A stretch of 64,000 bases of DNA, from contig JAPLTF010000053.1 of the NCBI GenBank assembly GCA_026398275.1, positions 1 to 64,000 of the forward strand. Direction: 5' to 3'. Below the pieces are notes generated by a model that saw nothing but the letters and a program-made list of their open reading frames with translations, was not told the origin of the DNA and did not search any database. Positions 1-8,275 of this stretch are shown here, one piece after another. Source of the DNA: Verrucomicrobiota bacterium. Lineage in GTDB: Bacteria; Verrucomicrobiota; Verrucomicrobiia; Chthoniobacterales; Terrimicrobiaceae. Each line of letters starts with the position of its first letter. Position 1 is the stretch's first letter. Position numbers and translations under genes: made by a program.

Positions 1-203
1 AAACCCCGCACCGCTCGCCGCGGCAGGCGTTCGGGGGGAACTCAAGAAATGGCGCTTCGCGCCTGAAACCGCAACGACTCGTTACCTCAACGCGTCGCAG
101 GCCCTCTTTTTTTTGTTGACCGATTCGGCTTCATAGCAGGGTCGGGCCTCCGGACCGACCGCAGGTGGTCATCAATTCGACCTGTTCCAACGGGAAAACG
201 GTA
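1..203. other. Intergenic left edge, no gene seen
   Basis: I see no convincing coding region here on either strand. A run of T's near 109-117 could belong to a terminator, but I could not find a convincing stem directly before it. The ComB-like gene ends at 204, so this stretch is its 3' flank. Confidence 0.4.
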
Positions 204-896
204 TCAGTTCGCGCACTTGCGAAGAGCAAGGGACCCGGGGGCGGACTCGACCTTGAGCGCGAAATCAAAAACATCCGCCCGTGCGCAGAAGTCCACATCG
301 GCTGGCGCGTGGAGCGGGCTGGCGGGATCCATGAATGTGGCGGCCGCCACGGACTCGCGGACTCGGTCGAGAAAGGGTTCCACCGGCGGACGGTTTCCGC
401 GAAGAAGTTCAGTCATCCACTCCGCGCAGGCGACATCCTCGTCCGCGTGGCCGTAGTGGACCGTGCCGGTGATGATGAAGGCGACGCTTTTTGCGCCGGA
501 GGTCTTCAATGCGGCAACTGTCGCTGATGCCACGAGAAAGCTCGCAGCCCAAAGTGACGGCGCTGCCGAGCAGGTGACGAGGCCACGGGTTCCCGCCGTC
601 GTGCGCTGGACGGCGCGTCGGCCGGAGAACGGAAATGCCGCAGCATCGACCGGAGAATTTCCCAAGTCGAAGCCCGGGATCGGCCGGCAGTCGGTCTCGC
701 CCATCAGGACGAGATCCGGCTCGCGCGCGCGGCGCTCGAACGCTTCCGCGACATCGAGCACGGGATAAATCTCTGCGGCCCCGCGGTCGAGCGCGACCGC
801 CGCCGTGCTGAACGCCCGCAGCACGTCGATGACGACAACCGCGTCGGCATCCGGCGGGTCGGATAAATCCCTCAAATCCTCAATCTGTGTTTTCAT
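204..896 (-). CDS. comB: ComB-like 2-phosphosulfolactate phosphatase family protein
   Basis: A 230-residue protein of the ComB family, whose founding member removes phosphate from 2-phosphosulfolactate in coenzyme M synthesis. Bacteria without coenzyme M often carry homologues, so the substrate here is uncertain. Family hallmarks are visible: VVIDVLRAFSTAAVAL near the N terminus, the MGETDCRPIPGFDLGNSP block, RTTAGTRGL, and a C-terminal HYGHADEDVACAEW segment (family G-x-x-x-x-EDxxxA). The start at 896 (MKTQIEDL) was chosen because an upstream extension would run through the ParE toxin gene in another frame. The start overlaps the ParE stop by 17 bp, so the gene is probably translated from the toxin-antitoxin transcript. 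Confidence 0.75.
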   Translation of the reverse strand: MKTQIEDLRDLSDPPDADAVVVIDVLRAFSTAAVALDRGAAEIYPVLDVAEAFERRAREPDLVLMGETDCRPIPGFDLGNSPVDAAAFPFSGRRAVQRTTAGTRGLVTCSAAPSLWAASFLVASATVAALKTSGAKSVAFIITGTVHYGHADEDVACAEWMTELLRGNRPPVEPFLDRVRESVAAATFMDPASPLHAPADVDFCARADVFDFALKVESAPGSLALRKCAN

Positions 897-1194
897 CGTC
901 CTTGATCCTTGCAGGCAGATCCATGCTTTCATGGAGAACGGTGATGATACCCACCGTCCCACGGGAAAGTTCCCGGAAAAATATGTAATGGTGTTCATGC
1001 CGGGCGAACCAGATTCCTGCAAGAGTCTTGTCGGGAACCCTCCGCCAGAGGTGCCGGGTGTCACCGAGCGAATGGATCGCTGCGACCAGCCTCCGGACAT
1101 AAGCATCCGCCTTTTTTTCTCCCCACTTTTCCAGCGTGTAGTTCCAGATTTCGATCAGCCGCGACTCGGCGGCCGCGTGGATTTTAGCGGGCAT
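880..1194 (-). CDS. parE: ParE/RelE-family toxin
   Basis: A 104-residue protein starting MPAKIHAAAESRL. The fold signature of ParE toxins is readable: RLIEIWNYTLEKWGEKKADAYVRR (helical hairpin), then a beta-sheet half with IWFARHEHHYIFFRE and ITVLHESMDLPARI. ParE toxins poison gyrase, whereas RelE relatives cleave mRNA; the paired antitoxin is ParD-like, which favours ParE. The start lies 11 bp inside the antitoxin gene, so translation is coupled. The 3' end overlaps the comB-like start. An upstream start 45 bp earlier is open but would overlap the antitoxin more deeply. Confidence 0.8.
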   Translation of the reverse strand: MPAKIHAAAESRLIEIWNYTLEKWGEKKADAYVRRLVAAIHSLGDTRHLWRRVPDKTLAGIWFARHEHHYIFFRELSRGTVGIITVLHESMDLPARIKDDENTD

Positions 1195-1453
1195 GGGATG
1201 CCCGGCGGGCTTTGGCTTTCCGGAGGACGGTCTCCGCATCCAGTGGGGTAAACTGCTTTTCGTCTGCCTCAGCGCCCGCTTTCAGTTCGTCGCGCAGCCA
1301 GCTCCATTTGCGCTTCTCCTCACGTTCATAGTCCCGTCGAACCAGATCGCGGATGTATTCGCTGGCCGAGCCGTAGAGCCCGCTGGCACGGGACCGCTCT
1401 TGAATGAATTGCTGCAGGGCTCCTGCAAATCTGACGTTGATTCCTTCGGCCAT
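1184..1453 (-). CDS. parD: ParD-like antitoxin
   Basis: An 89-residue antitoxin with an N-terminal ribbon-helix-helix (GINVRFAGALQQFIQERS, then GSASEYIRDLVRRDYE) and a charged, flexible C-terminal tail that would wrap the toxin. The size and the SASEYIRDLVR signature match ParD/CopG proteins. It is the first gene of a ParD-ParE unit and overlaps parE by 11 bp. A palindrome with an embedded promoter lies directly upstream (1476-1515), as expected for an autoregulated module. Confidence 0.82.
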   Translation of the reverse strand: MAEGINVRFAGALQQFIQERSRASGLYGSASEYIRDLVRRDYEREEKRKWSWLRDELKAGAEADEKQFTPLDAETVLRKAKARRASHAR

Positions 1454-1475
1454 GGGTGATTATTGGTTGCGATTC

Positions 1476-1515
1476 AGGCTACAAGCCGTCCCACAATATG
1501 TCAAACCTGTGGGAC
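1476..1515 (-). promoter_or_regulatory. parDE promoter with palindromic operator
   Basis: On the minus strand TTGACA (1504-1499) is followed by a 17-bp spacer and TAGCCT (1481-1476), 23 bp before the parD start. A perfect 8-bp inverted repeat, GTCCCACA at 1488-1495 and TGTGGGAC at 1508-1515, is centred on the -35 box. Dimeric ribbon-helix-helix antitoxins bind such sites, so ParD autorepression is the natural reading. The site lies in the short gap after the amidase gene (stop at 1523). Confidence 0.6.
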
Positions 1516-1522
1516 GTATTCT

Positions 1523-2407
<885 letters not shown>

Positions 2408-2435
2408 GCCCGGAATGCTGCCACATTTTCCGCCG

Positions 2436-2999
2436 ATGAAAACCACACTTTTACTTCTGAGTTTGACATTTGCCGTGTTCTCCGCGACGAACGCACTCTC
2501 CATGGACGACATCCGCATCATTGTAAAAACCAACAAGGGAGACATCGAAGGCACGCTGTTCGCCTCGAAGGCCCCCATCACCGTTGCCAACTACCTCAAC
2601 CTCGCCAAGCACGGCTACTACGACGGCCTCACGTTTCATCGCGTGATCCCGAATTTCATGATCCAGGGCGGCGACCCGACCGGCACCGGAATGGGCGGCC
2701 CCGGATACAAGTTCGAGGACGAGGTCAAAACCGGCCTCAAGCACGACAAGGCGGGCATCTTCTCGATGGCCAACGCCGGCCCCGGCACGAACGGCAGCCA
2801 GTTCTTCATCACCCACCTTCCGACCCCGCACCTCGACGGCAAGCACACCGTCTTCGGCGAGGTCACCAAGGGCCAGGACGTGGTGAACTCCATCGCGGGG
2901 GGCGACAAGATTGTAAAAATCGAAGTCCTCGACTCCACAGACGCCCTCTTCGAGGCCCAGAAGGCCCGGATCGCCGAGTGGAACAAGTGTCTGAAGTAG
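2436..2999 (+). CDS. Exported cyclophilin-type peptidyl-prolyl isomerase
   Basis: A 187-residue protein with an N-terminal signal peptide ([20 protein letters not shown]) followed by a cyclophilin domain. The active-site blocks [37 protein letters not shown] and [10 protein letters not shown] are all present, including the catalytic Arg and the QGGD and QFF motifs. It should catalyse proline isomerisation of proteins in the periplasm. It is divergent from aguB with only 28 bp between start codons. The start was chosen for its signal peptide; longer extensions lie in the amidase gene. Confidence 0.9.
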   Translation: MKTTLLLLSLTFAVFSATNALSMDDIRIIVKTNKGDIEGTLFASKAPITVANYLNLAKHGYYDGLTFHRVIPNFMIQGGDPTGTGMGGPGYKFEDEVKTGLKHDKAGIFSMANAGPGTNGSQFFITHLPTPHLDGKHTVFGEVTKGQDVVNSIAGGDKIVKIEVLDSTDALFEAQKARIAEWNKCLK

Positions 3000-3192
3000 G
3001 GCGCTGAAGCGACCCTGCAGGACTTTTAGTATTTTCTGCCCTTCGGCGCACGATCGGGCTGCCGGTGAGCCAGCGATGTCCGGATGCGCTCGCGCGAACT
3101 CATTGCTGCCGGGCTGCCACTGGTGGTGTGTGGTTTCATCATCTGCGGCCTCATGCTGTCTGATGAAAAGTGCGAGTGCGGGCGTGCAGTTT
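3000..3192. other. Spacer without recognisable gene
   Basis: Downstream of the cyclophilin a small stem (AGGG..CCCT around 2999-3017) is followed by a short TTTT at 3026, a possible weak terminator. No coding sequence is supported in the rest of the stretch. Confidence 0.3.
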
Positions 3193-3471
3193 TTAAAGGC
3201 CCAGGAGGCGCACTGCGTTTTGATGGAGGATCTTCGCGGCGATGTCCTTCGGCAGGCCGAGGCCGTGGATTTCAAATGGCGCGATGCTACGTTTGAAGGG
3301 GGGCGCGGTCTGGATCCGCGACGAGGTGATGAACTCGATGTTGGAGATGTTGAAGGCGGCGGTGGTCTCGATGTAGCGCTCCCTCGGGTCTGGTGCCACA
3401 CACCTACGAACAGTGGCGAATATGGAGGGATACGTTATGAAAACTCGGTCAGACAGCAACCCGGCGTTCAC
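3193..3471 (-). pseudogene. Remnant of an amidohydrolase C terminus
   Basis: The reading frame encodes 92 residues ending in IAAKILHQNAVRLLGL, which resembles the last helix of amidohydrolase (TIM-barrel metal hydrolase) proteins, where a conserved NAxRLLGL follows the barrel. Only this C-terminal piece is present; no metal-ligand motif (HxH, catalytic Asp) is seen, and the first ~25 residues do not look like family sequence. I read it as a decayed fragment, consistent with the remnants on its right. The assignment rests on a short motif. Confidence 0.4.
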
Positions 3472-3639
3472 GCAATCACGGATTGCCCCTGTTCCTCCCT
3501 GCTATGAGGCCGGAAGAGTCAATAACAAAAACACCGCGACATAACAAAAACACCACCGCCGCGTCTCCCAAAGACGCGTTCATAACAAATGGCGTAAAAG
3601 AAAGTTCCCCCCGAACGCCCCTGCGGCGAGCAGTGCGGG

Positions 3640-4000
3640 GGATTGGGGGCGCAAAGCCTCCATCAAACTGTCTGCCAAAAACTCAGGTAAATGCGTCGGT
3701 GACGCGTTCTTCAAGCAATCGTTCGAGCTCAAGATCAAAGGTGACCTGATCCCGGAAGCCGCCTCGGAAGAAATCATCGGTGAACTCCAAGCCCTGTTCA
3801 CCCGCCACAACGCCGGGGCTGCCAGAGTGCCAAGGCAGTGTTCAAGCCCTCCAAGGAATTCCACACCGCCCGCCATCGAAAATGTTGAATTGGGAAGGCT
3901 GAATTTTGAATTCAATCAGCTTTCAGCCTTCCAGTTTCCGCTTTTTCTACCCGTGGTGCCGGTCGCGGCGAGTGTGAAGACGAAGCTCGGACGCGAAGGC
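3640..4000 (+). pseudogene. Broken accessory gene, copy A of an inverted pair
   Basis: One frame reads DAFFKQSFELKIKGDLIPEA, then SEEIIGELQALFTRHNAGAA. It then shifts frame near 3822 into SAKAVFKPSKEFHTARH, and after a short insertion into VVPVAASVKTKLGR. A related copy lies inverted at about 6385-6660, where the frame is continuous through the HNAGAALSAKAVFKP junction. The protein family is not one I can name; it looks like a phage- or plasmid-type accessory protein. The frameshift and lack of an intact start make copy A a pseudogene. Confidence 0.5.
3893..3932. repeat. Short palindromic insertion inside copy A
   Basis: Perfect 11-bp arms GGAAGGCTGAA (3893-3903) and TTCAGCCTTCC (3922-3932) flank a TTTTGAATTCAATCAGCT centre. 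The inverted copy B carries the same type of AT-rich segment at the same place, but with less perfect arms (around 6425-6490). It interrupts what would otherwise be continuous protein between HTARH and VVPVAASVKTK, so it looks like a small palindromic insertion that predates duplication of the gene. Confidence 0.45.
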
Positions 4001-4051
4001 GGTGATGAATCTCAGAGCGGAATCCGCCAATCAACATTTCCCGTTTAAGTA

Positions 4052-5329
4052 TCAGGAAATGCCGGCTTTCCTCATGCGGACAAGTGCCATGATTTCTGCG
4101 GGCGCGCGTCCGTTACGAAGCCTCCCGGTCATTTCTTTCATATACGGGTCCACATGTCGGAAAAATTGCTTGTAAGCCATACATAGGTAATTCAGGCCCG
4201 GTTCTCCGTCCGGGGTGCGAATGAAACGGTGTTTCGGACACTCGCCGTGGCAGGCGAAGCGCACGTCACATTCCCGGCAATACTTCGGGAGCATATCGGA
4301 CTTGCCCTGACCGAATCGGCTCTGAAATGCTGAGCCCGCCATGTCTCCTAAGGACGCATTCATGATGTTGCCCAAGTGGTAGTCCGGATAAACGTAATGG
4401 TCGCAGGAATAGACGTCGCCATTGTGCTCCATGGCCAGGGCGGTCCCGCAGGTTGGGTTGAATACGCACAATCCCCCGCCATGGCCGCTCCAGTTTCCGA
4501 GGGCCACATCGAAAATCTGGACAAACACCCGGCCGACGTCCCGCTGGATCCACTCGTCAAATATCGTGCAGAGAAATTCCCCGTATTCCTTCGCTGGCAC
4601 GCTCCACTCGGTGACCCGCCGGAAAACTTCCTCGTCCTGCCCCAGCCTGGGAGGCAAGGCCAGATCGAGTCCAAGCGCCTTCGCATCCTTGTCGGGAAGC
4701 CGTTCGACCAGCGGGATGAACTGGATGAACCCGGAGCCGATGTCGCGCAGGAACCGATAAACCTCCAATGCGTGCCGGACGTTTTTTCGGTTCACCACCG
4801 TGAGCGTGTTGAACTCGACGCCGTGCTTTTTCAGGAGGCGCAGTCCCGCGAGCACCTCGTCGTAGGTCGAACCGCCCTTTTTATCCACCCGGCAGGCATT
4901 GTGCAGCCGCGCGGGGCCGTCGATGCTCAGGCCGATCAGGAAGTCGTTCTCCTTGAAAAAGGCGCACCACTCGTCGTCGAGCAGTGTGCCGTTGGTCTGG
5001 AGCGCATTGTGGATGCTTTTCCCGTTGGCATGGCGGGCCTGCAGCTCCACCACCTTGCGGAAAAACTTCACGCCCAAGAGCGTCGGTTCGCCACCCTGCC
5101 AGGCGAAGCTGACCACGGGAGCCTCCTGGCCGCCGATGTATTGCCGGATGTAGCTCTCCAGAACCTCGTCGGTCATTTTAAAATTGTGTCCGGCAGGAAA
5201 GAGCTTTTCTTTCTCCAGATAAAAGCAGTATTTGCAGTCCAGATTGCAGATCGGCCCCATCGGCTTCGTCATGACGTGAAAACCTTTGGGCTCGCTGAAC
5301 TTTGAAGAGAATGACTCGGCAGTGGTCAT
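4052..5329 (-). CDS. Anaerobic sulfatase-maturating enzyme (radical SAM)
   Basis: A 425-residue radical SAM/SPASM protein that oxidises a Cys or Ser of type I sulfatases to the catalytic formylglycine. The radical SAM cluster motif C28-x3-C32-x2-C35 (PICNLDCKYCFYLEKEKLF) is followed by FAWQGGEPTLLG and ALQTNGTLLDDEWCAFF, which are characteristic of anSME rather than PQQ or peptide-maturation relatives. The SPASM domain carries CGTALAMEHNGDVYSCDHY and CRECDVRFACHGECPKHRF, enough cysteines for two auxiliary 4Fe-4S clusters. Length matches the family. No sulfatase lies nearby. Inverted remnants flank the region on both sides. Confidence 0.9.
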   Translation of the reverse strand: MTTAESFSSKFSEPKGFHVMTKPMGPICNLDCKYCFYLEKEKLFPAGHNFKMTDEVLESYIRQYIGGQEAPVVSFAWQGGEPTLLGVKFFRKVVELQARHANGKSIHNALQTNGTLLDDEWCAFFKENDFLIGLSIDGPARLHNACRVDKKGGSTYDEVLAGLRLLKKHGVEFNTLTVVNRKNVRHALEVYRFLRDIGSGFIQFIPLVERLPDKDAKALGLDLALPPRLGQDEEVFRRVTEWSVPAKEYGEFLCTIFDEWIQRDVGRVFVQIFDVALGNWSGHGGGLCVFNPTCGTALAMEHNGDVYSCDHYVYPDYHLGNIMNASLGDMAGSAFQSRFGQGKSDMLPKYCRECDVRFACHGECPKHRFIRTPDGEPGLNYLCMAYKQFFRHVDPYMKEMTGRLRNGRAPAEIMALVRMRKAGIS

Positions 5330-5366
5330 CGTATACGTTGGGTTCGGCCAGTTATGGCATTACCTC

Positions 5367-5399
5367 CCAATAGGCACGATCCGAAACTGATCCTATTGG
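5367..5399. promoter_or_regulatory. Inverted repeat upstream of anSME
   Basis: CCAATAGG (5367-5374) and CCTATTGG (5392-5399) form a perfect 8-bp inverted repeat with a 17-bp centre, 38 bp upstream of the anSME start codon. It could be an operator for anSME or for the rightward HicBA unit. No regulator gene is adjacent, so the role is inferred from position only. The 140 bp between it and hicB hold direct repeats of AAGCGTTTC but no gene. Confidence 0.35.
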
Positions 5400-5540
5400 A
5401 GGGGCTCCGGCGGAAATGGATGCGAGACACCGACGGATGGAATCCCCCAAGCGTTTCACAAGCGTTTCGCCAAGCAGTATCCCGCTGGCCCGCCTCTTCC
5501 GGCTTGCGGCATCGGGGAATCTCTGCGACATTACCGGGCG

Positions 5541-5759
5541 ATGAAGGAAATCGTTTTCACGGTGTCGGCGGATGAGGCGGACGGCTTTTCGGCTTCATGG
5601 GATGATCCGTGCGGCGGCGGGATTTCCACGCAAGGGAAAGACCTGGCTTCCTTGCAAGCGATGATCCGGGATGCGGTGCTCTGCCATTTTGACGAAGGCG
5701 AGGTTCCGGCCCGTGTGCGGCTTCACTTCACGGAAGACCCGGCCCTTGCCTTCGCGTGA
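5541..5759 (+). CDS. hicB: HicB-like antitoxin
   Basis: A 72-residue protein with a single HicB core domain: MKEIVFTVSADEADGFSASW, then GGISTQGKDLASLQAMIRDAVLCHF and a C-terminal RVRLHFTEDPALAFA strand. The degenerate RNase H-like fold of HicB is recognisable, but there is no C-terminal DNA-binding domain, so this is the short form. Its stop overlaps the next start (GTGA), the standard HicBA arrangement, although in HicAB systems the toxin often comes first. Confidence 0.72.
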   Translation: MKEIVFTVSADEADGFSASWDDPCGGGISTQGKDLASLQAMIRDAVLCHFDEGEVPARVRLHFTEDPALAFA

Positions 5760-5920
5760 AGCTGCCCCGTGACCTGAGCGGCCCGGAGATTGTCCGGGCA
5801 TTGCAGCGGATGGGCTTCATGGTTGACCGGCAGCGGGGAAGCCATATCAGGCTTGTGAAAGGCCCGCTCGCACCAAAGGTGTCACGGCCCGCGCCAAAGG
5901 TGTCAGGCCTTGCTCATTGA
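5756..5920 (+). CDS. hicA: HicA-like toxin with aberrant C terminus
   Basis: GTG start overlapping hicB by 4 bp; 54 residues. The N-terminal half is classic HicA: KLPRDLSGPEIVRALQRMGF, then RQRGSHIRLVKG, with the catalytic His in GSH. HicA proteins normally continue with a VTVPxHxxL strand and a helix like TLRSILRQAG. Here the frame instead reads two copies of a PKVS unit and stops. A helix-like sequence (LLIDILRDSM) appears in another frame at 5910, so a short duplication (CCAAAGGTGTCA occurs twice) has probably shifted the frame. The toxin is likely damaged. Confidence 0.6.
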   Translation: MKLPRDLSGPEIVRALQRMGFMVDRQRGSHIRLVKGPLAPKVSRPAPKVSGLAH

Positions 5921-5936
5921 CATTTTGCGCGACTCG

Positions 5937-6332
5937 ATGGGCGAGAGCTACGCCGAGTTCCATGTCGCGCCGAACGGAAAGCGACTCCAACTTTTATGGC
6001 CCGATACGGCGACCATTCGACGGGTCGGAAAGAAGGAAGTATCCCTCGATGAACTGAAGGTTTACGAGCCAATCTTCGACTTCGCGCAGTGGTCGGAAGG
6101 CCAGACATGGTTTATCTGCGTTTCCGTACCCAGCTCTGCATTTCTGCCTGTCGGAATGTCGCTTAAGGGCCGGAAGTGGCTGGCTTCGTTCAGCCGGTAT
6201 GACTACACGTCAGCCGGGGAACCTCCAGTCCTCTCCTCGACCTCGCCCCACGCGGAACTCTCCTTCCACCGCCAGCAGGAGTGGACGGAGGTTTTGTTTT
6301 CGGAGGAGATCGAGCTTGTGCGAACTCAATAG
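5937..6332 (+). CDS. Hypothetical protein next to HicBA
   Basis: 131 residues if the ATG at 5937 is used; an in-frame TTG at 5910 would add nine residues that look like the missing HicA tail. The protein is acidic to neutral, without signal peptide or membrane segment, and contains RLQLLWPDTATIRRV and WFICVSVPSSAFLPVG stretches suggesting a beta-rich fold. I do not recognise the family. It lies 17 bp after hicA and is followed by the copy B remnant. It could be an independent gene, or a reading frame created when the locus was rearranged. Confidence 0.4.
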   Translation: MGESYAEFHVAPNGKRLQLLWPDTATIRRVGKKEVSLDELKVYEPIFDFAQWSEGQTWFICVSVPSSAFLPVGMSLKGRKWLASFSRYDYTSAGEPPVLSSTSPHAELSFHRQQEWTEVLFSEEIELVRTQ

Positions 6333-6384
6333 CGAGGGTGGTAACCCAGATCACTCACCTCACTCCTCCCCCGTCCCTCCGCGT

Positions 6385-6660
6385 CCAAGCTTCGTCTTCA
6401 CGCTCGCCGCGACCGGCACCACGGGAAGAAAATGCTGAAACTGGAAATCTGAAAGCTGATTGAATTCATAATTCAGCATTCCCAATTCAAAATTGTATCG
6501 GTTCCGTGCGGTGTGGAATTCCTTGGTCGGCTTGAACACTGCTTTGGCACTCAGTGCGGCCCCGGCGTTGTGGCGGGCGAACAGGGCTTGGAGTTCGCCG
6601 ATGATCTCCTCGGCAGCGGCTTTCGGGATCAGGTCGCCCTTGATCTTGAGGCTGCATAAA
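6385..6660 (-). pseudogene. Broken accessory gene, copy B of the inverted pair
   Basis: The minus strand reads SLKIKGDLIPKA, then AEEIIGELQALFARHNAGAA, LSAKAVFKPTKEFHTARNRY, an AT-rich insertion, and VVPVAASVKTKLGR. This is clearly related to copy A at 3640-4000 but in opposite orientation and without copy A's frameshift. Its 5' end is cut off at the AbiE palindrome (6655-6685), so it has no start. The two copies bracket the anSME-HicBA segment. Confidence 0.5.
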
Positions 6661-6685
6661 TAGCGTAGATAATACGCTATTTATG
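6655..6685. promoter_or_regulatory. Perfect palindrome upstream of the AbiE pair
   Basis: Arms CATAAATAGCGTA (6655-6667) and TACGCTATTTATG (6673-6685) are perfectly complementary over 13 bp with a GATAA centre, 37 bp before the antitoxin start. AbiEi antitoxins are known to repress their own promoter by binding inverted repeats. The AT-rich palindrome stands out from the GC-rich surroundings and contains TA-rich hexamers that could serve as a -10 box. Confidence 0.6.
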
Positions 6686-6722
6686 TTGATCTGTGCCATC
6701 CATGCGGATACACGTCTAGCTG

Positions 6723-7322
6723 ATGAAGCGGTCATTCCAAGAAAGCCAGGCCGGGCTATTCGCGGTTGCGGAAGCTCAAGGGGGCTTTTTTACTGCGAAA
6801 CAGGCGGAGGCGGCTGGGTTTGACCGGACCAATCACGCCTACCATGTCCGCTCGGGAAAATGGACGCGCGAGTATCGAGGCATCTACCGCCTCAAACAGT
6901 ATCCGCTTCCTCCAGATTCCGATCTCATTCTTTGGTCGCTTTGGTCGCGGGGCCGGGACGACGTGCCGCAGGGGGTCTATTCACACGAGACGGCGCTCCG
7001 GATCTTTGACCTCTCGGACAACATGCCGCCCAAACTGCACATGACGGTTCCGGCAAAGTTCCGCAGGGGAGCGGAGATTCCTGCGATTCTTGTCCTGCAC
7101 CGCGCCGACCTTGCACCGGCTGATGTGGAGGAGAGAGAAGGTTTTCGTGTCACCCGCCCGACGCGGACGATTCTTGATCTGGTCGCTGCTGGGGGACTTT
7201 CCTCAGATCTTCTGAAACAAGCTTTCGACGAGGCGAGAAATCGCGGGTTGATCACAGCAAGGGAAACGCACAGTGACAAGCTGCCGGCCTGGCTCACGAG
7301 CAACAGAACGGGGAAGCGATGA
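6723..7322 (+). CDS. abiEi: AbiEi-family antitoxin
   Basis: A 199-residue protein with the N-terminal winged-helix of AbiEi antitoxins (LFAVAEAQGGFFTAKQAEAAGF, then HVRSGKWTREYRGIYRL) followed by the AbiEi C-terminal domain (VYSHETALRIFDLSDNMPPKLHMTVP, then GFRVTRPTRTILDLVA). In type IV-like AbiE systems this protein neutralises the nucleotidyltransferase toxin and represses the operon. The stop overlaps the toxin start (ATGA), and a strong palindrome lies upstream. Shorter than some AbiEi proteins but complete in its motifs. Confidence 0.85.
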   Translation: MKRSFQESQAGLFAVAEAQGGFFTAKQAEAAGFDRTNHAYHVRSGKWTREYRGIYRLKQYPLPPDSDLILWSLWSRGRDDVPQGVYSHETALRIFDLSDNMPPKLHMTVPAKFRRGAEIPAILVLHRADLAPADVEEREGFRVTRPTRTILDLVAAGGLSSDLLKQAFDEARNRGLITARETHSDKLPAWLTSNRTGKR

Positions 7323-8161
7323 AACCGGCACACCGCTACGCGACAGCCACCGCATTCCGGATCGCATTGGAAGCGCGGCTGAAATCCCTTGCACAAGCCG
7401 AGGGCATCGATCTCCAACGCATGAGGCGACAGGTGTCGTTTGACAGACTGCTGGCGCGCTTGTTTTCGGAACCAAACACACCATGGCTGCTCAAGGGAGG
7501 TTACGCCATGGAACTCCGGTTGCGATCCGCCCGCACGACGAAGGATATTGACCTGTCATTGCCCGGAGAAGTTGAGGAGAAAGGCGACGTTCTGGAACGC
7601 CTTCAAGACAGGGCGGCGACGGACATGGGTGACTATTTTACGTTCGCTATCGGCCTTCCCCAAATGGATTTGGAAGGCGCTCCTGAAGGAGGTTCCCGAT
7701 ACCCTGTCACCGCATCGCTGGCCGGGCGGGTCTTCACGAAATTCCATCTCGATGTCGGGATCGGTGATGCCATTGTCCGGCCCACGGAAATTGTCCGAGG
7801 ACGCGATTGGCTGGAATTTGCAGGCATCCCGTCCGTCGCGTGCATCGCCATTTCGCGGGAGCAACAGTTCGCCGAGAAACTTCACGCCTACACACGCCAG
7901 CGCGAAAGGCCGAACAGCCGGGTGAAAGATCTGGTGGACATGGCGCTGCTCGTGAAAATGGGGATGCTGGAAAGCCCGAAGCTAAAGGAGGCGATACAGA
8001 TGACGTTCGAGCAGCGCGGCACTCATGCAGTTCCAATCGTGTTTCCAGAACCGCCCGAATCATGGGAACAACCCTACGCGCAACTTGCCGTGGAATGCGG
8101 CCTGGAATGGACAATCGATGAGAGTGTCCAAGCCGTCGCATCCCGATTGGCCGGAATGTGA
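7319..8161 (+). CDS. abiEii: AbiEii/AbiGii nucleotidyltransferase toxin
   Basis: A 280-residue DNA polymerase beta-fold nucleotidyltransferase. The motif LLKGGYAMELRLRSARTTKD followed by IDLSL supplies the GG pair (residues 60-61) and the D76-x-D78 metal site, and ISREQQFAEKLHAYT is the downstream conserved block with its Lys. Related toxins (AbiEii, MenT) block translation, in MenT by adding nucleotides to tRNA; the precise target here is unknown. It overlaps the antitoxin by 4 bp. A two-gene abortive-infection/toxin-antitoxin operon is the clear reading. Confidence 0.87.
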   Translation: MKPAHRYATATAFRIALEARLKSLAQAEGIDLQRMRRQVSFDRLLARLFSEPNTPWLLKGGYAMELRLRSARTTKDIDLSLPGEVEEKGDVLERLQDRAATDMGDYFTFAIGLPQMDLEGAPEGGSRYPVTASLAGRVFTKFHLDVGIGDAIVRPTEIVRGRDWLEFAGIPSVACIAISREQQFAEKLHAYTRQRERPNSRVKDLVDMALLVKMGMLESPKLKEAIQMTFEQRGTHAVPIVFPEPPESWEQPYAQLAVECGLEWTIDESVQAVASRLAGM

Positions 8162-8225
8162 AAACCCGACACTCATGAGATTGTCTCCCGCCTTGGCTTC
8201 GACCGAGGAGGTGAAGCTGACAGCT

Positions 8226-8259
8226 AAAAGAAACCCACCCCGGCAAGCAGGCAGGTTTC
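8226..8259 (-). terminator. Likely rho-independent terminator of the leftward small operon
   Basis: On the minus strand GAAACC (8259-8254) pairs with GGTTTC (8235-8230), with further C/G pairs inside, followed directly by TTTT. It sits just downstream of the last gene of the leftward operon (ending at 8276) and faces the abiEii stop at 8161. Confidence 0.5.
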
Positions 8260-8275
8260 TCCGACCACACACGGT

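Noticed and set aside
3436-3543. A short plus-strand frame starting MKTRSDSNPAFTQSRIAPVP
   Set aside because: 35 codons without family resemblance or a clear ribosome site, lying among gene remnants.
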